DNA of 64,000 bases from Hyparrhenia diplandra (lineage: Eukaryota; Streptophyta; Magnoliopsida; Poales; Poaceae). The notes beneath the pieces are model-generated. The model saw only the letters and a list, made by a program, of their open reading frames with translations, was not told the DNA's origin and did not search any database. Positions 1-13,564 of the stretch are shown in pieces. How positions within the stretch are numbered: position 1 is the stretch's first letter; every line of letters starts with the position of its first letter. The DNA lies in contig JADLZK010012627.1 in assembly GCA_015847255.1 (NCBI GenBank), forward strand, positions 62,001 through 126,000, read 5' to 3'. The position numbers were made by a program, and so were the translations under genes.

Positions 1-3000
1 ACATGGTGACTTAACACTGCTACTCCCATCAATTACGGATTTGAGTGAACCGCCAATGTTTGTCCATTCCGGGCTTCAAAATCAAAAAATGACTTCGAGT
101 CACACACAACCGATAGTGAAAAAACACATCCTTTGCCGGTTAAAATAAAATACCCGACAGTGATGTCTATCGGTGTCGGGTGCATTAGTAGACTGGCGAC
201 AGTGAAGTGCATATTCGGACCGAAGTTTTTATTGTTTCATGTTAACTCTTCTCGCGCCCGCTCTCCACTCGTCACCGTAGCCCCACCAAATACGGTCTTA
301 TCTCTTGTCCCCACCGCATGCACCGAGCTTCTCCACCGCATCGTCTCCCCCCGCACAAAGCTCGGATCTATGGAGGCTTCACCGTATCCATGCAAGCGGG
401 CATGGATCCACGCCGCTCTCTTCTCCCCACCGCATGTCTCGGGTCTCTTCTCCACCTCATCTTCTCCCACCGCACCATGGAGGCCTCGCTATATCTGTAA
501 CACCCTAGTTTTAAGCATGTCATTAGCATCTGCATTTCATGGGCATAATCACCATTTAATCATATGCATTCATGCACATGAAATAATAGAGGTCAATTGC
601 ATGTTTAAATGAGTTTAAATTGCTTGCTCTGCTTTGCCTTGTCATTTCATGTATGAAATGTTTGCATAATTAGTAGTTTAATGTTTATTTATTCTTAGTG
701 ATGTTTAAAAAAGGTGTTAGAGAATAATTGATGTTGGTCATGTTCCCTGATTTGATTTTATAATGATAGTTTGAATTAGTTTGACCTTGTTTGACCGTGA
801 GAGTAATTTATCTTGTTTTGCTCAAAAAGTCCTAGCTAGAGGTTTTGCATGTGTGTGCACTCTTCATGACTTGTGTAGATAATTTGATGTAGAACAAAAA
901 GATGTCATAGGCCGGTTGCATGATAATGAGTGGATCATGTCGAAAAATCGAAGTTTGTTTGAATTGAGCTTGAATTAGGGGTTTACTTTGACCGTGGAGT
1001 AGTTTCTCTTTGACGGATCATAGTTCCAAATCTAGGCGAGTTTGGAGAAGCTTTGTATAGGTGTTTTGCTCAGAATTTCATGAGGAACATTTCGTTCAAT
1101 TAGAGTTTTTGCTGATTCAGCACGGTTTCGAGGAAATTAGCAAAAAAACAGAGAAGGGGGAAAAAAATCGGGCCTGTCGGCCTCCTCTTGCCCGACAGGG
1201 CCACCTGCCCGTGTTCGGCCGCCCGATGCCGCGTGGCCGCGTTTCCCGCCACTCCTGTCGCGCGCCCGTGCCTTCCTTCGAGGGAGGAAACAGCGTCCCT
1301 TGCACCGCACTCCACGTCCCTTCCCTTCTCCCGCAAGCCAAAGCAGCAGCCGAAAAGCAGCAAGCCAGCAGCGTCGCCGCGGCCCTCCTCGCCATTGCCG
1401 GCGTCGAGCGCGACCACCACCGCATCCCTGCCCGTCCATGCTCGCCTCTAGCTTCATCAGCCCCCTGCGTCCCTCTGACCCCGACTGGACCGTCCCAGAG
1501 CCAAAGGTGAGGGCCAAATCGGCCGGAATCCCGCTCGCCGGAAAACCCGGTCGGCATGGCCGCCGCGTCAAGGCTCACCGTCGTGAGCTTCGGTCGCGTT
1601 TTTCCTGCCGTTATTCGCGTTCTAACATCGCCTTGACATGCTCTGCACCTTATCCCAGACCAATCGACGTGACACCTCACCGATGACGACGAAACGCCGC
1701 CGCTCACCGGAGCGCCCCACCGTCGCCGCGCTCGGCGCCGCCGTGGCCAGCTTCACCCCGGCCACTCTCTGCCTCTTCCTAGCGCGCGCACCGTTGTGCG
1801 CCAGGGAGTGCTGGTGCCCTCGACGCCCACCAATCACGCGCCTCGAGCCCCTCGCTTTCACCGGAACGCGGCCGCGCACCGCCGTGCCACCGCCGCCGAC
1901 CGGTGTGCCGCCGTCAAGCACCTCCCGGTCGTCGTTTTATTCGACCAAGTAGTCGATTTGCGTCGCCTCGCCGTGCTAAAGCCCGTGCTCGCCTCGCCTT
2001 AGCCAGCCATCGCCGGAAACCACCGGTCCGCCGGTGACCGCCGTTGCCGCGAGCCGCCCATCGCCGCCATGCGTCGCCATTGCCGCTAGGGTGCGTCTTA
2101 GGCCGCGCTAAGGGCGGGGATCGATAGATCTCGCCGAGTAGGTTCGTTTGGTATGGCTGGTTGGCCGGAAACCTCACCGCGGGCGGAGATCCGCCGGAGC
2201 AGCCCCGCTCCCCTGCTTTGTGTCTATGACACGCGGGCCCCATGTGTCAGGTCCATTTTCTTTTCTGTTTTTATTTTCAGAACGTATTGCATGTCTTAGA
2301 AAATCCATAACTTGCTCATTTTAGCTCGGATTTGAGTGAGACAAATTTTGTTGTGATCCTTGTGAGTAGATCTACAATAGAAAAATATGAGATTAGGTTT
2401 TCTGGCAGTTTTTACATTTATCTAGATTTATTGCTTTAAGTGCCATGTAAATAGGAAAAATGCATATCTAATTCTTGGTGCATGATAAATTAGTGGCCCC
2501 TGTACAAAAAATGTTCATTATTTTGGATGTATAGTCTAGGAAAAATATCATACATGCTATGTTCTGTTGATGAAATGTGATTTTTGATTTATGTGCTATT
2601 TATCATGCTTTCTTAGGAAATTCATAGAAAAATAATTACTAGGGTTTTGGAGTTGAGACTTGGCATGTTTGGTTTTGATAGGATTAGGTAGCTTGTCATA
2701 CTCAGAAATCTGTTGTATGACACTTTTCATAGTACAAAGTATTTTCAGGCCTAGTTTTCATGCTAGCTTGCCATTTTTGTGTAGGATAGTATATGCATGA
2801 GTTTGCCATGAAATTTTTATGGTAGGCATGTTAGACCAGCAGGATGCTCTGGTAATTTTGTAGATTTTTCTAAGGTGTTTACATGTTTATCATATTTATG
2901 TTGCTAGGAAAATGCCTTGGAAATGCATGTAATTAGTATGGTGATAATGTTTGGGTGATGTACTCTTTGTTCTTATGATAATAAGGACCTGTTAGTGTGG

Positions 3001-6000
3001 TTAGTTTGCTGGTCTTGTCTGTTTGGTCAATTTATTAATCCTAGCTTTTGTATTTAAAATGTGCATGTGTAGTGTTTATTTAGGGAATGTCATTTCATGT
3101 GCTTTAGTCTATCCTTTGGATTGACCAATAGGTTTATTTGGTAGTTTATAACCTTGTTTGCTTGCTGGTAGGTTTTGGTAAGCTCTGCATAATTAGTTTG
3201 CAAGTTATTAGTGTTGCATGTAGCTTGTTAGGTTAGAAACGGAGCCTCTGTTTTTGCTGTTTTTTGAGGCTGTAGATATTAGAATCTGGTCATGAGTATA
3301 TTGAATGTTTTGTAGATAATTTTGTTAGCTTTCCAACGAGTATTTGTTTGCTGCATTTGGAGTTGTAGAACTCCCTGTATGACTGTTTTAGTAACAGCAT
3401 GTCTTGCTGCCATTTTCAGTGTAGTAGTGAAATAGGGTGTTTGCTTGATGTAGATTATTAGGGTTTCTTGCGTAATTATATTCATGCTTTACGGAAGAGA
3501 TATACACTTACTAGTATCATTCATCATAATGCATTCATCCATCATTCTAGTTATTTATATACAAGCATGTTTTTTGGGCATTGGTATTAATCAGTCTTGC
3601 ATATGCATGCATCATATCAGGATCGGAGGAGTTAGTTAGGGAGGAGATCAAGAAGCGGGGAGGTCAACCTTCATCATCTCGAGTGCGGTCAAAAGACCGC
3701 ACGGGAGAAGGAGGACCGTGACTCAAGCTTCAGAGGACTCTAACTTCTTCCTACTACTTTTCGAAGGCAAGCCCGGTGCATCTTTGAACTTACCTATGCT
3801 TTCGAATTAACTTGTTGAGTCCTTTTTATGAATGCTGCATTAAGTATAGGAAATGGTTGAAACCGTTCTTTGCATAGATATCCTTGCTGAAGTTGTTACT
3901 CTATCCCATTAGCGAGTCTAGGTTAAAATGCTTTCGATTATAATGATTGCAGAGAGACGGTGATTTCACGGTCCTTTGAGAGGATGTTTGTGGTTAGTCA
4001 CATGGGTGACTAACAAGCTGCTGCTGAGAACTCGGTTAATAAAACATGTGTAGACTGGATGGATATTGTGGTCTTCCATCTGGTCGATTAAGGACTAATC
4101 CCTTTGTCGTAAAGGCGGTCGGAAGTTGAACGTGCACCGCATCATATAGTAGGCTCCATTTGGGTCGTGAGCCACAAAGCTTGTGGGAATGTTAGGGGCC
4201 GGTACTTGTGCGGCTTAACGTCCCTCCTTGGCGTGGTCGGTTGGGTTTGATCGGGCGCCAGCAGGCGCACGAAGCATCGTCTTCGTTGCCCGCTCACTTG
4301 GTGGCTCGAGGGGAGGGGGGGTTGCCGACGGTCCGAGACATACGTCCCCTAACATCTTGGAAGTGATTAGGTACGCGTCGCGACGTAGACCTAGTGTATG
4401 GCGAGGGTATTCGCCACTGGTTTGCAAATCGATTCGAATCGCCATCTCTCCTGGACAGTGAGAACCCGGGATGCTTCCACGACATCGTAGTCTAATATCA
4501 CAATAATGGTTATTCTTATCCATGCTGCTGATGTTAAAATGTTGATCAAGTTACTTATACTGTTATTTATATATCGCTGAGCATATGTTTTAACCTTGAC
4601 TATACGAGGACTTATGGTTATGTAAGTAATAATAACCTTTTAACTTGGAAGAACCTGAGTAGTATGTGTAGGCGCATTAACTAACTTTATTTCGAAAATA
4701 AATGTGAGTCGGCCAGACTCGAGATAAAGCCAAGCATACTCCTTGGAGTCTTTTCCTTATTTTCTGGTTTAAGACGGGTAAGTCTTGTGGAGTACAATTG
4801 AGTACTCACGGGTTAATTCCCAATGTTGCAGGTGACTCCGTCTAGCATGTTTCGATCCAGTTGTGATGTGCTGTGGTTAAAGAATAATGCCTAGGGCATG
4901 GCGATCTCCATACTTCCCTGTCTCTTGCTATTCAGGGGTGACATTATGTTGGCACTATACTATTTTATTTGATTTCCGCTGTACAACTATTTTGCTTTCG
5001 AAAGCTATTGCTTCCCTTTTCGAACTACTTTTGAAATAAATGTGTACATCACACTCGATTATAATATATTCAAATTTGGTTTAAGATACCCGCGGATTTA
5101 ACTCTTGAGCTCAACGATCTTGGTTGTATTGTTGATGAGTTTGAAATCACCGCGTGAGATTTTTCGAATACAGGGTTTATATGGACTCAAGTGTAAAGCT
5201 GCGATTTAGCCGGTAATTGCGAATTATACTTGATTTCTTATAAATTGGTGGCTCTCACATCACAATATCCTTGCATGTAGGCGCGAATCCACGTCGTCGA
5301 CTTCGGATCCACATTGTACCGTATCTATGCGGGCGGGCATGAGGTGAGAGTGATTTTTATTTTCTTCTTTTCTTTTCGGGAAGAACATGCGGGACACGGC
5401 TATTGCGGGGAGTCCCAAGACAAGATCGGGTTCAGCCATCCGGATGTCGAGGTCACGTGCGCCAATTTCTTGACCTCGTCATGGCGAGGAAAGTAAAGGT
5501 CGATTACTCGGTAGCATGGAGACCAATGATAGTAATTGATTCCATATCCTCACATTCATATCGATTTATTTGATTTGTCTCGCATTCTCATACCTATAAA
5601 TTTCAACTCGGATCCGGATGAGTGTAGCCAAATCCAAGGCGGATGTGGCTTACGATGGATTCGGGTGGAAGTATCATGAAGTGGGTCTTTCTCTACACCA
5701 TAGTAAGCAACTAACCCGCCCCCTCTTCCCGGACTTCAGATTTGGTTGGATCTTGGTCCTCAAATCTCATGGATTTTTGTTTTCTTTGCCTCAACGGATC
5801 CGGAGGTGGAAGCGGGCATGTTCGAATGGAGTAGAATCGATTTGATTTGTGATGTATTGAACATACGTGTGTCTATAAATTGATTATATTTGTGATGTGT
5901 TGAATCTCTCCTTTGGTTGTGATGTATGAATTGCTTCGGGATAAACAACGTGACGGAATGGTAATGGTGTTAGCCCTTGAGCATCTTTGGCAGCTATAGA

Positions 6001-6180
6001 CCGCGAAAGCATCGTAGTAGTTTTTTTTTTTTGTTTTTTAAAGCTTATCACTGCGGGGTGGAGTGCCGGACTTTGAAAAAAACCAACCGACATCACTGGT
6101 CGCTTCCCTACCGCCCGGTTCATTTTCCGGCAGTGAAGGGGGTTTTGGACTTAGCGGTGTTGTAGTATTTTGTAGTAGTG
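1..6180. mobile_element. Right part of a CACTA-like DNA transposon, left end outside the window
   Basis: The segment ends at 6168-6180 with TTTTGTAGTAGTG, which reads CACTACTACAAAA on the other strand and is a common CACTA terminus. Short CGACAGTGATG-like motifs recur near 155-210 and, inverted, near 6085-6135 (CCGACATCACTGG, CCGGCAGTGAAGG). Such subterminal repeats are usual in CACTA elements. A 4.77-kb solo LTR occupies 496-5264. The DNA on its two sides (1-495 and 5265-6180) contains a locally repeated phrase near 384-412 and 5319-5341. No transposase gene is readable, and the long open frames in 133-612 are GC-rich and unrecognised. The left terminus is not in the window, so element length and type are inferred. 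Confidence 0.4.
496..5264 (+). mobile_element. 4.77-kb solo LTR of a Ty3/Gypsy element (Tekay/Del-like)
   Basis: The segment starts TGTAACACCC and ends CACATCACA. It is flanked by a perfect 5-bp duplication, ATATC, at 491-495 and 5265-5269, the expected signature of LTR integration followed by recombination to a solo LTR. No gag-pol frame lies inside. The left part (1140-2240) is GC-rich, with long but unrecognised frames in several registers, and the right part is AT-rich. LTRs of 3-5 kb beginning TGT(A/C)ACACC are characteristic of the chromoviral Tekay/Del lineage in grasses; the lineage call rests on this style and not on a database match. Confidence 0.85.
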
Positions 6181-6475
6181 GGACTTCCGAGAGATCTTTG
6201 AAACTTTGCACTAGTCTCCTAACTCCCAACTATAGCTATGCTACTACATCTTAGACTTTGAAGTGTGCAATTCTTCCTTGTGGTGTGTCTAGAATGAAGG
6301 AGGACGCTCTCTATTTATAGTGGATAGGAGATGTGCTTATGGAAATATTCTTCTTCAATAAGCGCCGCGTAAGGAACCGACCTCCGACTTGTGCCTAGCC
6401 CCTTGTGTGCTGACACGTGACACGTATGAAAGCGCCTTGGCTTCCTGCGCATCCTACGCACGTCACTCTGGGCAC

Positions 6476-6606
6476 CAAAAACCAAAAACTGAGAACCGAA
6501 CCGAACTAAGCGAGAACTAAACCGAAACTAACCAAACCGATCGGTTTCGGTTCCAATTTGAGTTCAGTAGGAAATGAAATTATTTCGGTTAATTCGGTTC
6601 TGGGCC
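6476..6606. repeat. Low-complexity AACCGA-rich tract, resumed at 8940-9090
   Basis: AACCGAA/GGTTCGG-type words are repeated in both orientations through 6476-6606. The same vocabulary resumes after the Copia-like insert, around 8940-9090. The two tracts were probably one host stretch split by the insertion. No coding signal is seen. From 6181 to 6475 nothing else is recognisable. Confidence 0.45.
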
Positions 6607-8922
6607 TTGGGTCACCGAATTGACCCAAAATAATGTAAATATGCTAAGGCCCAGAATACAAGAGCTTTATTGCATATGAGACATGACATGGAGTCATGTG
6701 ACCAAGATGGTGAAGATCAAGATGAGGCTTGGCTTGATGGACCGTTACAAGTGTAAAAGGCAAGTCAAGGCTTTGAAGTCATGGACCGCGAGGCGGTGAA
6801 GCTTGAGCAAGACTTGGCACCGACGGACCGCCCGCAGCGGTGAAGAGCAAGTGAGGTCAAGATCGATGGACCAAGAGGGTCATGTGATGATATGGAGTGG
6901 ATCATATCATTCTTGTGTTGATGCATGTGTTGCATTGGCACTTAGAGGAGATGGAGCAGAATGGAAATGCACAAGGTCAAGGTATAACCTAGGGCATTTT
7001 ATTTCGCCGGTCATGGGAGATTAGAGAAGTTTATGACCGGGTTTAGGATAGATGATCGTACTATCAAGAGGGGCGACCTTGTTTGCATATCGGTCATCTA
7101 GTGCCACTTGTGCGATCTAACTTTGCGATGTGTTAGGATTGAGTGGCGCGGAGAGCTAACCCTTCCTTTGAAAATGATTATGAAAATACTAACACAGATG
7201 CACATGGAGATGTACACTTGGTGGCGTTGGCATATTTTGCAAAGCTGGTGGTGTTTGTAAGGTTGAGATGGGTTTGGGTACCGCTCAGGATTTGGCGTTT
7301 TTGAGAAAATGAAATGCTTATTTTCTATTGCACCAGATACAAGTTGTTGGACAAAACATGCTATCTCTAGAGCACAAGTTGGTACACTTGTTGGCTAGCA
7401 TGTATGAGCAAAGGTGGAGAAGTTTGCGTTGACGACGGGCTGTAAAACGAGGTTTTACAGGCATCGGACGCGCAGGTTGTGAGTGTCGGATGCTGGGCTG
7501 AGCGTCCGACGCGTTATGTTGGGGGTGTAGCGGGGCGGCTGCCCGGCGGCGGTAGGTGGGTGTCGGGCGAAGGCCCGGCGTCAAACGGTCCAGCAGGGCG
7601 GTGTATGGTGGTGGCGTCAAGATCCCCGGACTGCGTCCGACGCCGAGGAGTCGTGATCCGACGGTGCGGTCGATGGTCGGCGGACGCGTCCGGCGCGCGG
7701 GTAAGCGAGTGTGTGTTTTTCTAGCGGCTAGTGACACGTGGTGGCTTGTGGAGCGTCGGACGCCATCGCGGCAGCGTCCGGTGGTGTCCTTTTGGCACGC
7801 CCCGATGCTTGCGTCTTTTGGCACTCCATGAGGCAACGACTCTATTTGGCTTGGGGGCTATAAATAGAGGTTGTGGTCGACCTTGGCAGGTGCTGAGCAC
7901 CTTGGGGACTTTGTGTCCATGCTTGAGAGTGCTAGAGATTCCTCCCACTCACATATGCTTGATAGTATTCATCCGATTGTGTGAGAGATCGATTTCTAGT
8001 GCGTTGCGTTGAAAGATCGCATTCGTGGCACTAGGTGATCGTGTTGCAAGCCGGAGCACTTGTTTCTCTTGGAGGTTGCCACCTACTAAACGGCTTGGTG
8101 GTAAGAGACCGTTGAAGCACGCAACGGAGATTGTGCGGTGCTCTGGAGGAGGATTTGTGAGAGGTTCGTGCTCACTTCACGGGGATCGTGAAGAGCAACA
8201 CTACTGGAACGTGTCTTTGAGCTACCACCCTTGTGAGTGGTGTCTTGGAGAGCCTTGAGGGGCCAATTAGTAGAGAGCCGCATAGTTCAAGAACCATCGA
8301 GGTGTTGGTCGACACAAAGAGGAGTAGGGAGAAGTTGGCAAGCTTCCTGAGACCTCGGTAAAAAATCACCAGTGTCATCTTGTGTCCACACTTCGTGGTG
8401 GTTTGCATTCTCTTGATCACAAGCTTTATTCTTACATTCATATATATATCTTGTTCTTGTGATTGAGTAGTAGCTCTTGCAATTAGTAGTTTGTGTAGCT
8501 TGTAGTGTTGATTGTAACTCTCTTGCTTGTGTAGCTTGTTTGGTTACTTTGCTTAGTTTGTGTAGCTAAATATTTTGAGCCCTTGGGTTAGGCGTATGTC
8601 ATCTTGTTCATTGTGCATCTTGTGAGTTTAGGTTGGCTTTGTACTTTTGCTCATTAGAATTGTGTAGGAGCTCATAATTGCTTGAAGTACTAGTGCATAG
8701 GTTTGTGTGACCTTGTAATAGAATTGGTTAGGAGCTCAAGCCAGACTCGTCACCTCATTTACCTTGTGTATAATCTTTTATAAGGAGATTTAGAGTCTTA
8801 GTTAGAGTGGTGAAATCTTGGCTAAGCGAATAGTTTTGATTCCGCAATATATTTGTTTAGCCGGTTCGATTAGTTTTAGAAAGGACTATTCACCCCCCTC
8901 TAATCCTCATCCCGATCTTACA
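6607..8922 (+). mobile_element. Copia-like LTR-type repeat, left end unclear
   Basis: The right end reads CTATTCACCCCCCTC followed by CCCGATCTTACA at 8911-8922, the style of Copia (Sirevirus-like) LTR ends in grasses. A strong TATA element (TATAAATAG) lies at 7859-7867, about 1.05 kb before that end, as expected for an LTR promoter. The tract 7310-8922 is similar in order and wording to 62350-63648, so both belong to one family. The left end is not resolved: GGGCC at about 6605 and GGGCG at 8923-8927 could be a mutated target duplication. The tract 8489-8600 is rich in repeated TTGTGTAGCTTG words. No gag-pol coding was recognised. Confidence 0.5.
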
Positions 8923-9206
8923 GGGCGCATCGTACTAAATTGGTTTCTTCGGGTAGAACCAGAACCAAACTGAAAATAACCGAAACCGATTTGGTTGGTT
9001 CTCAGTTTTTTAGAGAACCGATCGGTTCTACTTTCTCATGGAACCGAATTTGTGTGAAATCCGAGGAACCCAACTGATTGGTTTCAGTTAACCGAATGCC
9101 CAGGCGCGCGTGAAGCGGAGGGACATTGGCGTGCATCCTGCTGTCCGTGGGCCAGCCTGGCCTGGCCCGGTTAATGAACCCGTCGTCGAGAGCCGGTGCC
9201 ACTGGC

Positions 9207-9266
9207 CGCTGCCCTTCTGCTTTTTTTTTTTTTTTTTTTTTTTTTTGCAAACGCTGCCCTTCTGCT
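9207..9266 (-). mobile_element. Poly(A) micro-insertion (poly-T on + strand) in a 15-bp duplication
   Basis: The 15-bp word CGCTGCCCTTCTGCT occurs at 9207-9221 and again at 9252-9266. Between them lie 25 T and then GCAAA (9222-9251). On the minus strand this is a target duplication, TTTGC, 25 A, and the duplication. That is what a target-primed retroposition would leave if almost all of the body had been lost. Three similar sites occur elsewhere in the window. Confidence 0.75.
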
Positions 9267-9444
9267 GGGTCAAATTCACATTTTGCATTACATTGCCTGA
9301 CCCCCTCTTAGCACCGTGTGGCAAAGGCCCATTGGCCAACCTCGTCGTTGGGAGACACAAGTGCTGGTGCGGGCGGCCTGTATGGTGCAGCGGGGCCCAG
9401 ATGCCCTTTGCTAATTTTGTGTGGACGGCGTGACCTGTTGCTGT

Positions 9445-9513
9445 ATGTATGGAGCACATACATTCTGCTCAAAAAAAAAAAAAAAAAAAAAAAAAATGTA
9501 TGGAGCACATACA
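9445..9513 (+). mobile_element. Poly(A) micro-insertion in an 18-bp duplication
   Basis: An 18-bp word (ATGTATGGAGCACATACA) is present at 9445-9462 and 9496-9513. The insert between the copies (9463-9495) is TTCTGCTC followed by 25 A. The structure fits a severely 5'-truncated LINE or SINE tail with its target-site duplication. The duplicated word is itself partly palindromic. From 9514 to 10116 the DNA is AT-rich and nothing else is recognised. Confidence 0.8.
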
Positions 9514-10116
9514 CAGTAGGACCATGTACGTTGATTCTTGGAAGTGCACTTTAATTTATGAATATAAATAAATATGATTTATCCGATCTCCGAATATATG
9601 TAATTCAAATGATATCTCCGTTTTGCTCGTCTTGTTGAGATCTTAGTGATGGTGCACTTAAAATATCCATTTAAGACGGTTGTGCAGCATCCAATATTTT
9701 AATTTTAATACATATTCTTGTCTAGTTTTCATGGAGTTGTATATGTATTATATATTATTACGGTTTGATGCACAGTTTGAGCATATCATGCAAAACAAGA
9801 GAAACACCGAAACTTCGTGAAAATGGTTAGCTCAAAGCCCCTATCTACCCGGTTTAGGTGTTTTGTTTTCATGTAAAGTTGACGATAAAAAAAGTGACAG
9901 TTGGGCACCGTCAACATCAGTGAAACCCACTAATCATCTCGTAGCCTTGTTGGAACATCTCTTAAAACCTCTTAAAAAAATCTCACAGGCTCGACATACC
10001 AAATTAAACATGGGTACTGTTTGCCTTTATTTTTTCCATTATAGATGATCCATGCTATAACCTATGTATTAATATTACCGAAGACCAATAACAACTTAAA
10101 AGCAAGATGCTAATTC

Positions 10117-11565
10117 CACTACTAGAGAACATATTCTTAGGGGCAGCTTAGGATGCTCTGTAGGGGCGGTATTTCCAACCGCCCTTCGCGAGGGTGTTTC
10201 TACAAATCAAGAATTTGTTGGGATGTATTTCTAGCCACCCCTACAAGGGGCGGTTGGATAACCCATGACCTCTCCCTAGCATGTTTCATACTCTACCACT
10301 ATACCCCTTTGTCTCTCGTAAGTTATTTGGGTTCCCCACATATTATACAAAACCGAGTACAAATTAGTTGTTTAAGGCTGTAAATGAATGCAAAAAAAAG
10401 TTATCAACTATAAAGTTTCATAACATTTTGAGATCAACAAAGTCTGTATAAGAAGTTTCTCCATTCGTGGTCATTTACAAAATTTCAATTTGCGATATTC
10501 AAACATAGTTTTGCATAACAAGATGATTTGAAATCAAAATGCGTCAACTACAAAATTTCATACCTTCACAAGATCTACAATGTTTATTTTGGATGTTTCT
10601 ACATCATAGGTCGTTTGAAAAAAAAATCATATTTCAAAATTTAAAAATTTAGATGTAGTTTTGCATGACAAGATGACTTCAAATGAAAAACTTGTCAACT
10701 ACAAAGTTTCATATCTTATCGGGATCTACAATGTTTTTTTTTGTTTTTTTTTCATCCATCATAGTGGTAGTAACATCGTTTATAAATCTTATGTATCTAT
10801 CTAGTAGTTTCATAAACTATACGAGAAATATGTAGATTTTGTGAACAATGTTAATATCACTTTATCAAATGAACAAATGACCAAAGTAAAAATTGTAGAT
10901 CTTGATGAGTTATACAAGTTCTATGTTTATGACTTTTTCAAATGAAATCATTTAGTGTTCGAAATGACATTTGTAGTTTCCATTTTTAAATTCAAAATTT
11001 TTAATGGTCACAAGAAAATATGAGTAAAATAATGAAAATAAGGTCACAATAACTTGATAGACCATGATATTAGAAAGTTTTAGAAAAATATTGCATTTGG
11101 AGTTATTATGAGAGAGAAAAACTTGTTACAAATTTTAGCCAGGATTAAAAAGAGAAATAAGTGTTCTTCAACAATTTAAATTTCATTTGGAACATCATTT
11201 TAAAGCATCAAATGATTTCAAATAGAAAAGTTGTTAACAATAAAGTTTTATTAATTTTCAAGTACTACAAGTTTTATTTTGGTCATCTATCCATCCGAAG
11301 TTGTTTTAAACAAAATTTAAATTTTAGCACTTCATTTCAAATATTTGGAGTCTATCGTAGGTCCCTACAAATCGATATATAGGGGTTGGCTGGATATTGA
11401 GCGCCCCTACAAATAGAAGCCATTTGTAGAGGCGAGTCGTAACAAAAAAACGCACCTACAAATGGATTTGCAAGTGCGGCTGCACCAGTGGGTCCCGAAA
11501 CACCCACGGTAGGGACTACTGGTAATTGAGCCGCTTCTACAAAAAAAAGCCCTCGTTCCTACAAA
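10117..11565. mobile_element. Non-autonomous CACTA-like element, right end unresolved
   Basis: The left end is CACTACTAGAGAAC at 10117. It is followed by inverted GC-rich motifs (TAGGGGCGG, ACCGCCC, CCCCTACAAGGGGCGG) typical of grass CACTA subterminal regions. The matching vocabulary (GCGCCCCTACAAA, TTTGTAGAGGCG) returns near 11400-11560. The interior is AT-rich with repeated phrases about ACTACAAAGTTTCAT and GATCTACAATG, and codes for nothing recognisable. The expected GTAGTG end was not found, so the boundary near 11565 is approximate. Confidence 0.45.
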
Positions 11566-13564
11566 TTGTTTGTCATGTATTGTTCCCTTATGATGATCTT
11601 GGTCCATTCTATATATAATGTGTATCTTAAATACTTGGAAGTATATGACTTTGTGAATGACTATATTGGTTCCACAATTGTATTCTCGTGGGAATAGAAT
11701 TTGACTTCTATTTCATAGAAACAATTGAAATGGCTGTGTGCACATGGACATAAGGCATAGGCGAGCGACTCATATATGAATTAGCAAAGATCCAACTAGG
11801 GCTGGTTGGCTCCAACCAGTGTGCAAGGGAAAGCTGCGCAATCACGCCAATGTTTCTAATCCACACGCAATCTACAATTTTGATAAATTGTCCAGAAAAA
11901 AAGAAAGGATTCAAACAAAAGTTAGAAAGGAAAAAACATTTTTTATTAATTGACATATTTTTTTAGATAATGGATAGTTAATATCCGACTTCACCGATGT
12001 ACAGTAGAGTCAGACTATTAATTATTATAGAGTTGGGGCACCCAAACAGACCAACCGAGTTCTTGGAAGCAAACTCAAAGCTCAAAATGACACATGAAAG
12101 TTTAGACTAACAAAGACCAATATGACGACTAGTAAATAACCATCCATTTGATTTGAAGAACTACAAGGTAGACTCCTCAAGGACGCCACATGTATGGCTG
12201 AGTACAGCCCTTCGTTCCTCATGGCACTGTAACTGCGCCCACAACCGGAGCCAATGTGTTCCTTGAAGAATTAATATCTGCAAGAAAGATTTAGGTGTAT
12301 ATTTATCAAAAATAACTTCATCTCTTATAAGCAATATTGATCAACATATATTGATTCCGCTGTAGTTAGTAAAACAATTTGGTTTGGTCCCTCCCAATTT
12401 ACTCCATGTGAAAAACATTGCACATGCTTATTGGCTCAGTATCCCAAACAACAATTGCACAGCTCGCCACATGAAATTAATGTGTGCAGCGTTGAAAAAA
12501 AAAATGTTGAAATGACTCTGGTTTATGACAACCATTAATTCATATTTCTTTTGATAAGATTGTCTTTAGTTAAGATATCACTTTTTTTTTTTTCAAATAT
12601 CGCATGAAGATTTTTTAATCTTGGTTGGTAAATCAGCAAGTCAAATTGGTTTGAAAAGTTTTAAAAAAGTTTGAACATATTAGTTTGGAACATTAAATTT
12701 GTGCTAAATTAAACTAACCTTGAATTTTTTATGTAAATATTTAAACTGGTTGTGTTATTTAGTGTTTTCTATTTATAACCTAAAATTAAAAATATTGGGG
12801 CGTGACACTAGTTTCGCCTCACCAAGGACTTAGCTCATGTGAAAGGTATAATGGAGCAAACCAAACCACATCAATATAACACTATCAAGGGAGTAAGGAA
12901 GCTTGATAAGAGACCAACCATGGTTTGCTACGTTGCCACAAGGATGGCCACAAGTCACAAGATGAAGAATTGGTGGAGTAAAGAAGAAAGAGATATGTAT
13001 GGATGAAAAAAAAATATTTGTTATCATTGTTTGTAAATATTTGTTATCATTATGGTGGAGTAAACAAGATGAAAAATATTTGGAGTAAAAGATGAAAAAA
13101 AATAGTTTGTATAAGACCATTATTTGTTATCATTGTTAAAAAGTAGCAATGTCGTCATTCTCATGGTAACTTAAACCATATGTGTATCTTAAGTGAACTA
13201 GAATTATTTATTTGTTATTTACAATACTATATATGCTACTGCGGCGATTATGAAGAATTGGGTAGTGCGATAGCGGGCCTGCTAACTTAAATAGAGGCCG
13301 CTTAGTTCCAACTTGTTTTATAGGCGGTAGCAGTAGGAGACCGCTAGTACTATTACAGTGTGTCACTTTGCTACGCCTGACACGTACGTTAACTAGGATA
13401 TATAACTGTCAACGAAGAAATATGTATGTACATTGTACATACGGAATATGTTGTATGATCCTCCGATGCGTAAGTAGAAAACTGTTTGCAGTTTAACACT
13501 GCTGCTATAAAATTGCTTACACTGTAAAAAAGAATTGTTGGCAATACATATTATACCTTGTTTA
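11566..13564. other. AT-rich intergenic DNA downstream of the COQ2-like gene
   Basis: No gene is recognised. On the minus strand a good splice acceptor (TTCTTGCAG) sits at 12278 and is followed by about 90 bases that could be an exon or a 3' UTR piece, but no known product is readable. Homopolymer runs and short AT repeats dominate 12480-13150. Confidence 0.3.

Noticed and set aside
133..2243. Many overlapping long open frames (60-196 residues) on both strands
   Set aside because: They lie in GC-rich CACTA/LTR DNA, occur in most registers, are Arg/Pro/Ala-rich, and match no family. Composition explains them.
12100..12290. An extra 3' exon of the COQ2-like gene
   Set aside because: There is a good acceptor at 12278, but the coding frame already stops at 13565 with the family's normal C-terminus and no donor links them.
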